A stretch of 64,000 nucleotides of DNA. Source: a virus. Position numbers and translations under genes: made by a program. The stretch lies in IMG/VR virus record IMGVR_UViG_3300050821_004652, positions 1-64,000 of that record, one strand, 5' to 3'. Positions 7,054 to 14,549 of this stretch are shown piece after piece (the first letter of the stretch is position 1; every line of letters begins with the position of its first letter). The notes under the pieces were generated by a model. It searched no databases. It saw only the letters and a program-made list of their open reading frames with translations, and had not been told where the DNA came from.

Positions 7054-7280
7054 CCACCACCAAGGGACTTTTCATTTGTACCGCTTGCGGCTCTGCCGAC
7101 GTTCGCTGCGACGCCTACGCCGAATGGGACCACGACAGTCAGCAGTGGTCGCTTACGACCACATTCGACAACACCGACTGCGAAAATTGCGGCGGAGAAT
7201 GTCACGTCGAATGGGTTGCGCTCGACAGCGAAAAGGCCCGCAACGGACTCGCCATGCAGGAAGCCGCCGCGGAAACCTAG
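7050..7280 (+). CDS. zinc-ribbon protein
   Basis: 76 residues. Two Cys pairs, CTAC at residues 9-12 and CENCGGEC further on, form a zinc-ribbon arrangement with an acidic, Trp-containing insert between them. Small zinc ribbons are frequent in phage early regions, often with unknown binding partners. ATGA-coupled to the preceding gene. Confidence 0.7.
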   Translation: MTTTKGLFICTACGSADVRCDAYAEWDHDSQQWSLTTTFDNTDCENCGGECHVEWVALDSEKARNGLAMQEAAAET

Positions 7281-7295
7281 CCGCTTTGACGGTGA

Positions 7296-7332
7296 GGGAG
7301 AGACTCGAATCCGACTCGGTTTCGACTCTCCC
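7296..7332 (+). other. intergenic hairpin
   Basis: Arms GGGAGAG (7296-7302) and CTCTCCC (7326-7332) with further TCGA-type pairing inside, 41 bases before the next start codon. Confidence 0.55.
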
Positions 7333-7373
7333 GATCCGCCAGTGCAGCAAACCACTGGAGAAGGAAACGACAC

Positions 7374-7757
7374 ATGACAACTACAACGAGACTCAGTGAC
7401 AGAACCTGGAAGAAGCTAGACGCCGAACACGCCACCTATTGCCAGAATTGCGACTGGCAGGGACACACCGACGACCTAGACCCCATCGCCAACGTGTGGG
7501 AACGCACGGACGAAGGAGACACAATATGGGCAGGCGACTGCCCCGAGTGTGGCGCAATGTGCTTCACCGTGGCCGAGATAGAACGCCAGGAAAAACTACC
7601 AAACGCCGCCCGCGCCATGCTGGCCGCGCTGAAGGCAATGAACGGATATTTTCCGACCGCCCTACCAGCGCCCGGAGTACTTCCCACCGAGAAGATTTTG
7701 CGGATGCGCGCCGCCATCGCCCAAGCCGAAGCCGCCGGCATAAAGGTGCAGCCATGA
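7374..7757 (+). CDS. zinc-ribbon protein with repeated helical tail
   Basis: 127 residues. A CQNC pair and a later CPEC pair make a treble-clef/zinc-ribbon domain in the first 65 residues (YCQNCDWQGHT, then GDCPECGAMC). The tail NAARAMLAALKAMNG through IAQAEAAGIKVQP is nearly the same as the end of the 6037-6360 protein, so that module is duplicated in the operon. ATGA overlap with the next gene. Confidence 0.7.
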   Translation: MTTTTRLSDRTWKKLDAEHATYCQNCDWQGHTDDLDPIANVWERTDEGDTIWAGDCPECGAMCFTVAEIERQEKLPNAARAMLAALKAMNGYFPTALPAPGVLPTEKILRMRAAIAQAEAAGIKVQP

Positions 7758-8200
7758 GAAAGCCACGCCCCTATGTCGTGCGCCTGGAATGGGCCTCCAC
7801 GATCAGCTATTGCGACGTTGCAGTTAGCGCCCGCAATCCAGCCGAAGCCGTCCAAACCGCTTTCGAGGAATGTGACTACGATCAGCAGGACAACTATGAC
7901 GACGGCGGAGAGACGTTCGCCACCGCCGTCATACCCTTTCGCACCACCGCCCAGGCCGAGGCTTGCATCGACAACCGCGCCGCATGGGACTACGGCGGCT
8001 ATGCGAACGTGCCACTAGAGCACCGCGACCCTCGCGACATTGCCTACGCTCACGAAAAGCGCGCCAACTATCTCGCCCAAGCCGCCAAGCGTGCCCGCGA
8101 CTTGCTGGCCACGATCAGCCCGCAGACTTACGGAGACCTCGCAGCCCAGGTTGAGAACGAGATTCGCAAGCTGGACTATTTGTTGCAGGTGCAGCCATGA
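7754..8200 (+). CDS. 148-residue unknown protein
   Basis: Starts MRKPRPYVVRLEW at the ATGA junction. The N-terminal half is alpha/beta (RLEWASTISYCDVAVSARNP, then a helix AEAVQTAFEE) with a very acidic insert (DYDQQDNYDDGG). The C-terminal third is a helical hairpin (AQAAKRARDLL, then AAQVENEIRKLDYLLQ). No known family. Confidence 0.65.
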   Translation: MRKPRPYVVRLEWASTISYCDVAVSARNPAEAVQTAFEECDYDQQDNYDDGGETFATAVIPFRTTAQAEACIDNRAAWDYGGYANVPLEHRDPRDIAYAHEKRANYLAQAAKRARDLLATISPQTYGDLAAQVENEIRKLDYLLQVQP

Positions 8201-8436
8201 CCGCGCTCCGCTTCGTCGACCATCTTTTCCGCAGCGACGTTCGAGTCGCAATCCAACCTGACGACGCCGTAGCAGGCGCCGTCGAACAGCGCGGCCGATT
8301 CTTTTGGGCCGCCCTGGTGGATGAATCCACATGGAGCGCTTGCACCGCTCCCGAATGGATAGGGACCAGATGCACGCTTGACGCTGCGCAACGCCTTGTC
8401 GCGCGCAAATGGGGAAGGAGATTCGGCCATGAGTAA
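8197..8436 (+). CDS. 79-residue unknown protein
   Basis: ATGA-coupled to the gene before. Beta-rich start (ALRFVDHLFRSDVRVAI), a GRFFWAALVDEST strand, then a helix (DAAQRLVARKWG). Function not recognised. Confidence 0.6.
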   Translation: MTALRFVDHLFRSDVRVAIQPDDAVAGAVEQRGRFFWAALVDESTWSACTAPEWIGTRCTLDAAQRLVARKWGRRFGHE

Positions 8437-8668
8437 AGGTTACGAAATCCGCGCCGCGCGCCGCGCCCGCGAACGCGAGCGAAACCTATGCGGCGAAACG
8501 CTGGCCGAGTATCACGCCCGCGAGAACCCCGCGCGCGCCGCACCAGGGGCCGACATTCCCCGAGTCCGATGCCATGCCACTCACGACTTGTTCGGTCCGG
8601 TTTTCGAGCATCCGGCCGCACGACAATTCAATATGGGATTCCTCCTCGGATGGAGACGCCGTGGCTAA
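8429..8668 (+). CDS. 79-residue basic protein, unknown
   Basis: ATG 8429 lies behind GGAAGGAG and overlaps the previous gene by 8 bases. Arg-rich helix at the start (EIRAARRARERERN), then a loop with CHATHD and a hydrophobic end FNMGFLLGWRRRG. Unknown. Confidence 0.6.
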   Translation: MSKGYEIRAARRARERERNLCGETLAEYHARENPARAAPGADIPRVRCHATHDLFGPVFEHPAARQFNMGFLLGWRRRG

Positions 8669-8924
8669 AATTTACGACTTCCCGATGAAGGGACCGCCGC
8701 CCCCAACGGCGGTCCTTTTTCGTCGAACCCTTCGATCTCTTTACGGAGAACATTGGAAAGAGCGCGGCGCCCTCGCGCTCGACCTCAACTTGCGCACCGT
8801 CCGCCGCATGGCCGATGGACAGCGCCCGATCCCGCGCGACATTTGGGAAACCCTCCACCGCTTGCTCTTGGAAAAGACCAACCTCGCGCTCCTGACCCGC
8901 CGCCTGCCGGACGCGCCTCCGTAA
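8661..8924 (+). CDS. HTH DNA-binding protein with terminator in its 5' end
   Basis: 87 residues from GTG 8661, which overlaps the upstream stop and has GGAG at good spacing. The helix-turn-helix core is YGEHWKERGALALDLNLRTV then RRMADGQRPIPRDIWETL, a pattern common in small phage regulators. Codons 11-20 double as a perfect rho-independent terminator (8691-8720), so most transcripts entering the gene should stop there. Full expression would then need readthrough or antitermination. No later in-frame start codon lies between the terminator and the HTH. Confidence 0.7.
   Translation: MAKIYDFPMKGPPPPTAVLFRRTLRSLYGEHWKERGALALDLNLRTVRRMADGQRPIPRDIWETLHRLLLEKTNLALLTRRLPDAPP
8691..8720 (+). terminator. 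rho-independent terminator inside the HTH gene
   Basis: Perfect 9-base arms GGACCGCCG (8691-8699) and CGGCGGTCC (8707-8715), 7-base loop, then TTTTT (8716-8720). Confidence 0.85.
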
Positions 8925-8940
8925 AAAGAATCCGGTTTTC

Positions 8941-8969
8941 CCGTGTCGATTCGGTTGTGCCGTGTCGAT
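8941..8969 (+). repeat. direct repeat CCGTGTCGAT
   Basis: Two identical 10-base copies at 8941-8950 and 8960-8969, 19 bases apart start to start, in the gap before the 9003 gene. Possible regulator site; no clear promoter hexamers. Confidence 0.4.
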
Positions 8970-9002
8970 ATGCTTGCATCAGGCCAAAAGGGAATCACTC
9001 GA

Positions 9003-9359
9003 ATGCTTAAGCCAAACCTATTCAAAAAGGGTCACGTTGACCCGAAGCCCACGACATCACGACGCGAGCTTATCGCCAGAACGCTATTCGAAAGCTGGGC
9101 AAAAAGGCACCCCGGCTGCCTCTACACATGGTCCGATATCTGCGGCATGTCGCCAATGTGGGACAAGATGCTGCTGGGCTGGATGGAAGACGCGCACGCC
9201 GCCATCCAGGCGATCCCGTTCGAAGAAGATCTCCCCGGCCTCTTTGCCGAAGCGCGCAATCACGATGAAGATCGGTTTTGCCATGGCTACAATGCCGGTC
9301 TCGAGAAGGCTTTCGAGATCGTCATGGCCTGGCGCAAGGCAATGATCGACGGACTTTAG
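9003..9359 (+). CDS. 118-residue unknown protein
   Basis: ATG 9003 is preceded by AAGGGA; a GTG at 8943 would extend it but lacks a site and runs through the direct repeat. The protein starts with a basic segment (MLKPNLFKKGHVDPKPTTSR), then helices rich in aromatics and acids (WSDICGMSPMWDKMLLGWME, then HDEDRFCHGYNAGLEKAFEI). The last plus-strand gene before the convergent junction at 9356-9359. Family unknown. Confidence 0.6.
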   Translation: MLKPNLFKKGHVDPKPTTSRRELIARTLFESWAKRHPGCLYTWSDICGMSPMWDKMLLGWMEDAHAAIQAIPFEEDLPGLFAEARNHDEDRFCHGYNAGLEKAFEIVMAWRKAMIDGL

Positions 9360-10057
9360 TTGCCCAGCGCGTGATAGCCGGCCGGCGCCGCATTCGTGAA
9401 CGATGCGAGCGCAAATTGCGCGGTGACAATCGCCGGCGTCGTGGGGTCGCTCACCACGACGTATGCCGGAAAGATGCTCCCGCCGCCGAGCGCGCTGATG
9501 TTTAGGCCGCCAGTGTTCGTCGCCGGATTTTGATTGGCCAAAATATCGTTGAGCCATCCGCCAGTGCCGACCCGTTCCCACAGCAGACCGAGAGTCGGAT
9601 TGATCGCGAAACCAAGCACCGATCCGGCACTATAAGAGCCGATAGTCGCAATCTGCGTGCTGTTCTGTTCGACAGCGCCCGAATGAAAGAACCCGATCGT
9701 CAGATTGGAATCGAACCCCAGCGTATTGCCAGCAGTCACGAGCATTGACGAATTTCCAACGCCGACCTGAGTGAACTGCCCAGGGTCCATTTGCGTCACG
9801 ATGAGCTCGAAATAGTAATTCTTGCTGCCAACCGCGCCGACGTCCGTCCGCCCCGGATAGCCTTGCGTGGCCAGTAACGGCGCAGTCGCCACCAGCTTGT
9901 TAGGAGACAACGTGACGTTCGGATCGTGCTGCGTGGGACTCCAGGTGACCACCGTCGGCCCAGCACCACCGCTTGCCTTCACCAAGCCTTGCGGCATCCG
10001 CCCTGGTGGCAGCTTCGTAAACGGAAAAGTACCAGGAGGAAGATCCGACGCGCTCAT
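9356..10057 (-). CDS. SPRY-like beta-sandwich virion/fibre protein
   Basis: 233 residues. After a Pro/Gly-rich start, the middle reads as a SPRY-type jelly roll: KNYYFELIVTQMD, then VGVGNSSML, then GSYSAGSVLGFAINPTLG and LLWERVGTGGWLND. This resembles the SPRY order of a YFEV strand, a G-D-V-I-G-like turn and a W-x-x-N/G-G-x-W end. In phages such domains sit on tail fibres or host-recognition proteins. It is the last gene of the fibre operon. Confidence 0.65.
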   Translation of the reverse strand: MSASDLPPGTFPFTKLPPGRMPQGLVKASGGAGPTVVTWSPTQHDPNVTLSPNKLVATAPLLATQGYPGRTDVGAVGSKNYYFELIVTQMDPGQFTQVGVGNSSMLVTAGNTLGFDSNLTIGFFHSGAVEQNSTQIATIGSYSAGSVLGFAINPTLGLLWERVGTGGWLNDILANQNPATNTGGLNISALGGGSIFPAYVVVSDPTTPAIVTAQFALASFTNAAPAGYHALGN

Positions 10058-10533
10058 GGCTTCGCGGGAAATTCGCTCGCCATCACCGTCTCATGGGTGA
10101 GCGGCGTATGCTTGGCATAGTCCGGTCCCTGCGTCGCCAGCACAGCACCGTAGCAGAGATCACACAACGCCATGCCGCCGATCGACCCGTCAGGACGCGC
10201 CTTGTTCTCCACGATGACGCCGGTCGCCGCGCGCTCGCAGCGGATAGTCGGCTTTCCCGCCCGACCCCTAAGCGGCGCCTGGCAGCGCGCGATATCAATG
10301 CCGTCCCGACCGACGCGCGCAACGATCCTCGGATGAAACCGCGGGCCGCTTGACCGACCACGAAGCATCCCTTGTGAGGAAGCGGCGCGAGCAGCAACAA
10401 CTTCCGGGTGTGCCTTCACCCAATCCCGCGCCCTTTTCATCGCCTCTATCTGACCAGGCGTGGGCATTCCGTAATCGTCCGGCGCCGGCGGCGAAGGCTC
10501 CTGCCCGCTTGCGTTCGTGAAGACCGCTGCCAT
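10054..10533 (-). CDS. 159-residue unknown protein of the fibre operon
   Basis: ATGA overlap with the SPRY-like gene. A helix (PGQIEAMKRARDWVKAHPEV) is followed by a basic loop and a Cys-containing C-terminal half (IDIARCQAPLRG, IRCERAATG, ALCDLCYGAVLA), where four Cys could form a zinc site. Its place between two fibre genes suggests a tail-associated or chaperone role, but nothing in the sequence proves it. Confidence 0.6.
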   Translation of the reverse strand: MAAVFTNASGQEPSPPAPDDYGMPTPGQIEAMKRARDWVKAHPEVVAARAASSQGMLRGRSSGPRFHPRIVARVGRDGIDIARCQAPLRGRAGKPTIRCERAATGVIVENKARPDGSIGGMALCDLCYGAVLATQGPDYAKHTPLTHETVMASEFPAKP

Positions 10534-10543
10534 CTCCGTGCTC

Positions 10544-11989
10544 CTAAATTAGCTGCTGGGTGACAACCTCGATGAAGAGATTCCAGCCAGCACCAGGCCC
10601 GATGAAACCGGCCGCGCTGTTGCTCGCATCGACGTAAAGACCACCAGCCCCCGTGACCTTCGCCGTCACTTCACCAGTGTCCGTGTCCTCGTTGAAGGAA
10701 TAGCTCCAATAGATCGCAAAGATACTGTGAGCGAGACCGCCGCCGACGGCTTGCAGCAAATAAGTCTGTCCATTGCCCGTGGAGTGCGCCGCGTCGCACC
10801 ACAAAAGATTGCCGCCTCCGCCACCTGGCACCCAAACGGCGCCGTTAGTCTCCGCACCGTTGCTGCTGCAATTGTTTTCGAAATGGCAGCCGATCACCAT
10901 GCGGATACCGCTGTTGGCGAAGATGCCCGCGCTGCAATTGCCGATGAAATTCGTGGAGTAGACGAAGACTCCCGACGGCTCCTGGAAGGCCGTATCGGCC
11001 GAAAGCAGCAATCCGTAACCGTTGCCCCCCGTGTTCGAGAAGTTGCCGTTTACCCGAAGATCTCCCCCATGGATGTTGATTGACGAAATAACACCGCCGC
11101 CAGCGCCAGAAGACGGATTGCGCAGATCGAGCCCGGAGCGAACGGCACCACGACAGAAGCATCCGTACAAGTCAGCCTCGAACACCGCTCCATAAAACTG
11201 AATGCCATCTTGCGCGCAGCCGATCCCGGACACGTTGTAAAACTGCACGCCATAAATTCCATTGGCGTGCGAAGCACAAGAGATGGTGATGCAGTTTTGC
11301 GCGACCGGAGTCCCACCCGTGTTCACGCCGTAGACCGTCAGATCATGGATCGCGAAACCAGCGACCTCGGTATTGGTCGGCGCACTGTTCTGGATGGCGA
11401 ATGTCAGAACGTCTTCGCTCGTATTCGTGAAGCCGGGCGAGATATGCGCGCCATGGAAATTGAACACCAGATCGTTGCCGCCGCCATTCATCGTCACCAG
11501 GATCGGCGCCGCAGCGACATAATCTCCCCAAATCCAATCGGCTCCATCGCCGTTGTCCACCGCGTTCTGCAAGAATGTTTGCATGTTCGGAACGGGCGAC
11601 GGCGGATAGCCGCCGCTGGCGTTCTGAAAAGTTGGAACCGCTCCGGCACCAGCAGAAGTGAGCACCTGGCCCGCTGTTCCTGGTGCTCCTGTCCACTGCG
11701 GCACCCCACCAGGCCCCGTCACGAGCACGTTGCCTTCGGCCGCGGCCGCCGTCACTCCTACCGGATTGGTGCCATTGCCGTACAGAATGCCGTTGAGGGT
11801 GAGCGACGACAAACCAGTGCCGCCGTTGGGAACCGACAGGACCGTCACAGGACCACCTCCGACAAAATCTGCAATCTGCTGGAGGGTGATGACTTGCTTA
11901 ATCCCTCCCGCGCTGATGACCTCGAAACGCTCGTCGCCCGTGAGCTCGACGAGTTGCTGGACGCCAGGAACCTGCGGAACACTGGCCAC
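10544..11989 (-). CDS. tail spike/fibre with right-handed beta-helix
   Basis: 481 residues, GTG start at 11989 two bases after the previous stop. Residues 1-130 form a fibre-shaft-like region with the phage-typical VPNGGTGLSSLTLNGILYGN motif and GTAGQVLTSAGAGAVPT. The rest is an Asn/Gly/Val-rich right-handed beta-helix (runs such as GIQFYGAVFEADLYGCF and GIFANSGIRMVIGCHFENN). This is the architecture of trimeric receptor-binding spikes and depolymerases. Catalytic residues cannot be assigned by eye. Confidence 0.75.
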   Translation of the reverse strand: MASVPQVPGVQQLVELTGDERFEVISAGGIKQVITLQQIADFVGGGPVTVLSVPNGGTGLSSLTLNGILYGNGTNPVGVTAAAAEGNVLVTGPGGVPQWTGAPGTAGQVLTSAGAGAVPTFQNASGGYPPSPVPNMQTFLQNAVDNGDGADWIWGDYVAAAPILVTMNGGGNDLVFNFHGAHISPGFTNTSEDVLTFAIQNSAPTNTEVAGFAIHDLTVYGVNTGGTPVAQNCITISCASHANGIYGVQFYNVSGIGCAQDGIQFYGAVFEADLYGCFCRGAVRSGLDLRNPSSGAGGGVISSINIHGGDLRVNGNFSNTGGNGYGLLLSADTAFQEPSGVFVYSTNFIGNCSAGIFANSGIRMVIGCHFENNCSSNGAETNGAVWVPGGGGGNLLWCDAAHSTGNGQTYLLQAVGGGLAHSIFAIYWSYSFNEDTDTGEVTAKVTGAGGLYVDASNSAAGFIGPGAGWNLFIEVVTQQLI

Positions 11990-11990
11990 G

Positions 11991-12299
11991 TCACGGCACC
12001 ACCGGATTGAGAAGTTGCATGTTCGTGCCGTTGTACCGCATCAACCCCGTGGCGCCGACTAGCGCATCACCCGACGCTAGGGCCGTTGAAGCGCGCTTCA
12101 CCAGGCCAACGGCTCCCAGACCGCTCACGTTGATAGTAGCCGCTCCCGTATTGGTGCCACCAAACTGGCAGGTATAGAGCGCCCCGGTCGTCAAAGCCGC
12201 CAGCGGCGGGCTTGGCGTCGCCACGATAGTATTGGTGCCCGTGGTCGTGCCCAGGTCACCATTTTGCATGATGTTGCCAGAAATAGCGTTGGCGACCAT
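11991..12299 (-). CDS. short tail-fibre/adhesin protein
   Basis: 102 residues, Gly/Thr/Ala-rich beta protein. TGALYTCQFGGTNTGAATIN, then GLVKRASTALASGDALVGAT and MRYNGTNMQLLNP correspond to a repeating unit found near the C-terminus of many phage tail fibres. First gene of the fibre operon, behind a promoter (12327-12355) and a GAGGG site. Confidence 0.65.
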   Translation of the reverse strand: MVANAISGNIMQNGDLGTTTGTNTIVATPSPPLAALTTGALYTCQFGGTNTGAATINVSGLGAVGLVKRASTALASGDALVGATGLMRYNGTNMQLLNPVVP

Positions 12300-12326
12300 C
12301 CAAACCCTCTACCTAATGTAGGCGGC

Positions 12327-12355
12327 AGTATAGCCGCAAACCCGCGATCTCCCAA
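12327..12355 (-). promoter_or_regulatory. promoter of the fibre operon
   Basis: Minus strand: -35 TTGGGA (12350-12355), 17-base spacer, -10 TATACT (12327-12332), 28 bases before ATG 12299. Confidence 0.6.
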
Positions 12356-12357
12356 GG

Positions 12358-12552
12358 CTACGGTTCAGCCGAAACCCTAGTGTAGGCGAAAAGCCGGACG
12401 CACGCCCATCGCCGGCAATACTCGCGTACCGATTCCCGATCATGGTGCCAGTCCTGCACCGGATCTTCGGCATACAGACCGCCCAGATGTCGAAAGCCGC
12501 CGCAATAGCACTCAAAGGCCGCAGCTTCGATGCGCTCTTGCACTGGCGTCAT
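12358..12552 (-). CDS. 64-residue unknown protein
   Basis: ATGA overlap with the upstream replication-type gene supports the start. Helical, with Cys/His/Trp residues (AAAFECYCGGFRHLGG, DWHHDRESVREYCRRWACV). Overlaps the upstream edge of the fibre promoter. Function unknown. Confidence 0.55.
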   Translation of the reverse strand: MTPVQERIEAAAFECYCGGFRHLGGLYAEDPVQDWHHDRESVREYCRRWACVRLFAYTRVSAEP

Positions 12553-13247
12553 GGCTCCGCCTGCGCCTCGTCGCCTTCAGGCACCTCGAACCAATCGCCA
12601 GGCTCAAGATCCACCGGCGTCTTTGCAGGCGGTCCGCGCCGCATGTTCTGTACCGGGGTCGCGATTTCCTTTTTGGAATAGTGCCCGGCCAGGACATAGC
12701 CCCGGCACTCCTCCATTTGCCGCTTCCACTCTTCCGGGTGCATCTTCTCCGCGGGCCAGCCGAACGTGTCCATCCGGTCTCGACTCACCACACCCTGGAT
12801 AACCTGCAAGACTTTTTCCCCAGAGAGCCACACGCGATCGGCGCTTTCCGGCTTCCAGGCCAGGTCATCGGCTTGGCGGCGCGCCTCGATCAAGCACCAG
12901 AACGCCACACGCTGCCCGTGCACGGCACCAAGATCGTTGCCCTGGTCGATTGCCCAATTGTCCAATAGCTGGGCCCGCCGCGTCGCGTGTCCCTTGAAGT
13001 CGATCGCCGGCGTGCCCCGAAGACGATTCGGTTGTGGCAGGACCGCTTCGAAGTCCTTCGGCAACGGGAAGGGCTGCCGCGGCGTCGGAGAGAAACCAGA
13101 CACCACCTCGACCCAGGCGCCGGCGAGCTCCTTGCCTTCAAACTTCTCGAGTTTTTGCCGATACGCCGGCCACGCCGCGGTCACAGCCTCTTCGTCCAGG
13201 CCTTTGTAGACTGCGATCATCGCCGCCATCAGTTCTTTGAGCGTCAT
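12549..13247 (-). CDS. replication-accessory-type protein (loader/P-like), tentative
   Basis: 232 residues. The N-terminal helices (KELMAAMIAVYKGLDEEAVT, then AWPAYRQKLEKFEG) and the motif FSPTPRQPFPLPKDFEAVLP are typical of proteins that follow a replisome-organiser gene in temperate phage replication blocks. Many of those serve as helicase loaders. It has no P-loop. The directly overlapping upstream gene is of the organiser type, which supports this reading but does not prove it. Confidence 0.5.
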   Translation of the reverse strand: MTLKELMAAMIAVYKGLDEEAVTAAWPAYRQKLEKFEGKELAGAWVEVVSGFSPTPRQPFPLPKDFEAVLPQPNRLRGTPAIDFKGHATRRAQLLDNWAIDQGNDLGAVHGQRVAFWCLIEARRQADDLAWKPESADRVWLSGEKVLQVIQGVVSRDRMDTFGWPAEKMHPEEWKRQMEECRGYVLAGHYSKKEIATPVQNMRRGPPAKTPVDLEPGDWFEVPEGDEAQAEP

Positions 13248-13690
13248 CAGTTGAGCCTATCCAACGCCGCCTTAGCCTTGGCGATGCGCTCATCATTCCA
13301 GTTTTTCTTCGGCGCCGGCTGCACGAAGCCGCCGACCGGATCGTCGTAGACGCCTTCCAGCAGATTGCGGATCGATTTTTGTTGGAGGAAAAAATCCAGG
13401 CTGGGCCCTTTCCAAGTCTCCTCGCCGTTTTTGTACCGGCCTTTGGCCGTCGTCAGAAAAGTGCTTTTGGAGGCACGCTCTAAGGCCGTTTTCCAGCCCG
13501 CCAGGCCACCGTAGGTTTTCATGGCCCTCCGGATCGCCGTGATCCTTGCGTCATCACAGACGGTCGATTTCCGCCAGCCAACGAGCGCCGCAACCTCATT
13601 GTAGATATCGAGAACCTTCTGAATGTTTGGCGCCGGCTTGCCAGCAACCTCGAAATCCCCGCCGCCCCACATATCAAGTTGCTCTGCCAT
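13247..13690 (-). CDS. replisome-organiser C-terminal-like protein
   Basis: 147 residues. The stretch KTALERASKSTFLTTAKGRY then WKGPSLDFFLQQKSIRNLLE and GVYDD matches the conserved C-terminal part of many phage replication initiators (a W-x-x-ALE-A-x-S-x-FL then DFFLQ then LLEG-Y pattern). Those initiators normally also carry an N-terminal winged helix, absent here, so it is a short form. It overlaps its downstream partner by one base. Confidence 0.6.
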   Translation of the reverse strand: MAEQLDMWGGGDFEVAGKPAPNIQKVLDIYNEVAALVGWRKSTVCDDARITAIRRAMKTYGGLAGWKTALERASKSTFLTTAKGRYKNGEETWKGPSLDFFLQQKSIRNLLEGVYDDPVGGFVQPAPKKNWNDERIAKAKAALDRLN

Positions 13691-13908
13691 CAGACCAACC
13701 CCTTTTCTTCCGCCCAGGATCTTGGCAGCGTGAGCGTGCCCTGGTTCCGCGGCGGCGCTCCACCGTCTAATTCAGCAACAGACTTTGGCACCCATTCCTT
13801 GCGCGGCGTCGACACCGACGTCGACACCAGGTAAGCGCCCTGATTTTCTTCCCCTGGATAGGTTTCCTTGTGCAACGTCACCTCGATGTCGACGAGATCG
13901 CTACGCAT
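13690..13908 (-). CDS. 72-residue unknown beta protein
   Basis: Coupled to the organiser-like gene by a one-base overlap. Strands LVDIEVTLHKETYPG and GAYLVSTSVSTPRKEWVP, then a motif LTLPRSWAEEKGLV that ends the protein and looks like a SpoVT/AbrB-type or strand-helix end. No firm family. Confidence 0.55.
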   Translation of the reverse strand: MRSDLVDIEVTLHKETYPGEENQGAYLVSTSVSTPRKEWVPKSVAELDGGAPPRNQGTLTLPRSWAEEKGLV

Positions 13909-13911
13909 TCG

Positions 13912-14109
13912 TCACCCTTTCTTCGAACCATCACGATAAAGCCGTCCCTCTCGTATGCCCTTGTCCCGATCCTCCAACTCCGCCTTACGCTTCTCGAATT
14001 CCTCGCCAACCAGCTTTCGCCCTGGCAGCCCCGCGCCGCTACCTTGGAGCTCGATCATCCAATACGGGGGCTTATTCTTTTGACCTGGTGGTCGCCCCCG
14101 CTTTGCCAT
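13912..14109 (-). CDS. small basic protein, possibly DNA-binding
   Basis: 65 residues. MAKRGRPPGQKNKPP is an AT-hook-like start (RGRPPG). The remainder is helical and charged (EFEKRKAELEDRDKGIREG). An AT-hook suggests binding to AT-rich minor grooves; this is motif-based inference. Confidence 0.6.
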   Translation of the reverse strand: MAKRGRPPGQKNKPPYWMIELQGSGAGLPGRKLVGEEFEKRKAELEDRDKGIREGRLYRDGSKKG

Positions 14110-14549
14110 TACACAGCCTCGCGCGGATACATTACTGATCGTTCGACTCTGATTCTGAAAGTAAGACTCTGAAAACCTTCAGATTCTAAGCAGCCATCGC
14201 CTCCCAGCACTCTGCACACTGTATGCAAAGACGCACGGGAGTCTGCCCAATGAGCCACCTTGGCGCTCATTCCAGATCCCAGATCATGCAAGCCGTCTAT
14301 TCGGCGCACCAGACAGGCGTAGACCCCACATGCCAGGACTGAGCAGAGGCGGGAGGGTGAGGGAGGCGGATTACGAAGGGGCCCCCGACAACTTGCACAA
14401 GGCAACGATCGTTTGTGGACGGGAGCGAACAGAACGGGCATAAATGGTTGCCCGGCTGCCACAACAGCCATCTGGACCATCGCGGTTGCCTCCGCCTTGG
14501 TCCGCAAGCGCCCTGGTTCATAGCCGGGGCGTTTGCACGTTTGGATCAT
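14109..14549 (-). CDS. doubtful ORF
   Basis: A 146-codon frame with an ATGA junction to the upstream gene. Its first half (EPGRLRTKAEATAMVQMAVV) could be coding. Its second half is Cys/Ser/Leu-mixed and runs across a palindrome/repeat region (14134-14183) that looks regulatory. Competing frames in the same stretch are no better. Either a shorter protein ends by frameshift here or the stretch is mostly non-coding. Confidence 0.3.
   Translation of the reverse strand: MIQTCKRPGYEPGRLRTKAEATAMVQMAVVAAGQPFMPVLFAPVHKRSLPCASCRGPLRNPPPSPSRLCSVLACGVYACLVRRIDGLHDLGSGMSAKVAHWADSRASLHTVCRVLGGDGCLESEGFQSLTFRIRVERSVMYPREAV
14134..14183. promoter_or_regulatory. operator-like repeats upstream of the AT-hook gene
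   Basis: A 16-base palindrome TCTGAAAACCTTCAGA (14168-14183), a direct repeat GACTCTGA (14145 and 14165, 20 bases apart) and the box ACTGATCGTTCG (14134-14145). The last matches 11 of 12 bases of ACTGATCGTTTG in the Cro-like divergent operator at 17519-17530. Confidence 0.45.

Noticed and set aside
14297-14521. Second minus-strand ORF inside 14109-14549
   Set aside because: No start site and no conserved pattern; coding in that stretch is doubtful in any frame.
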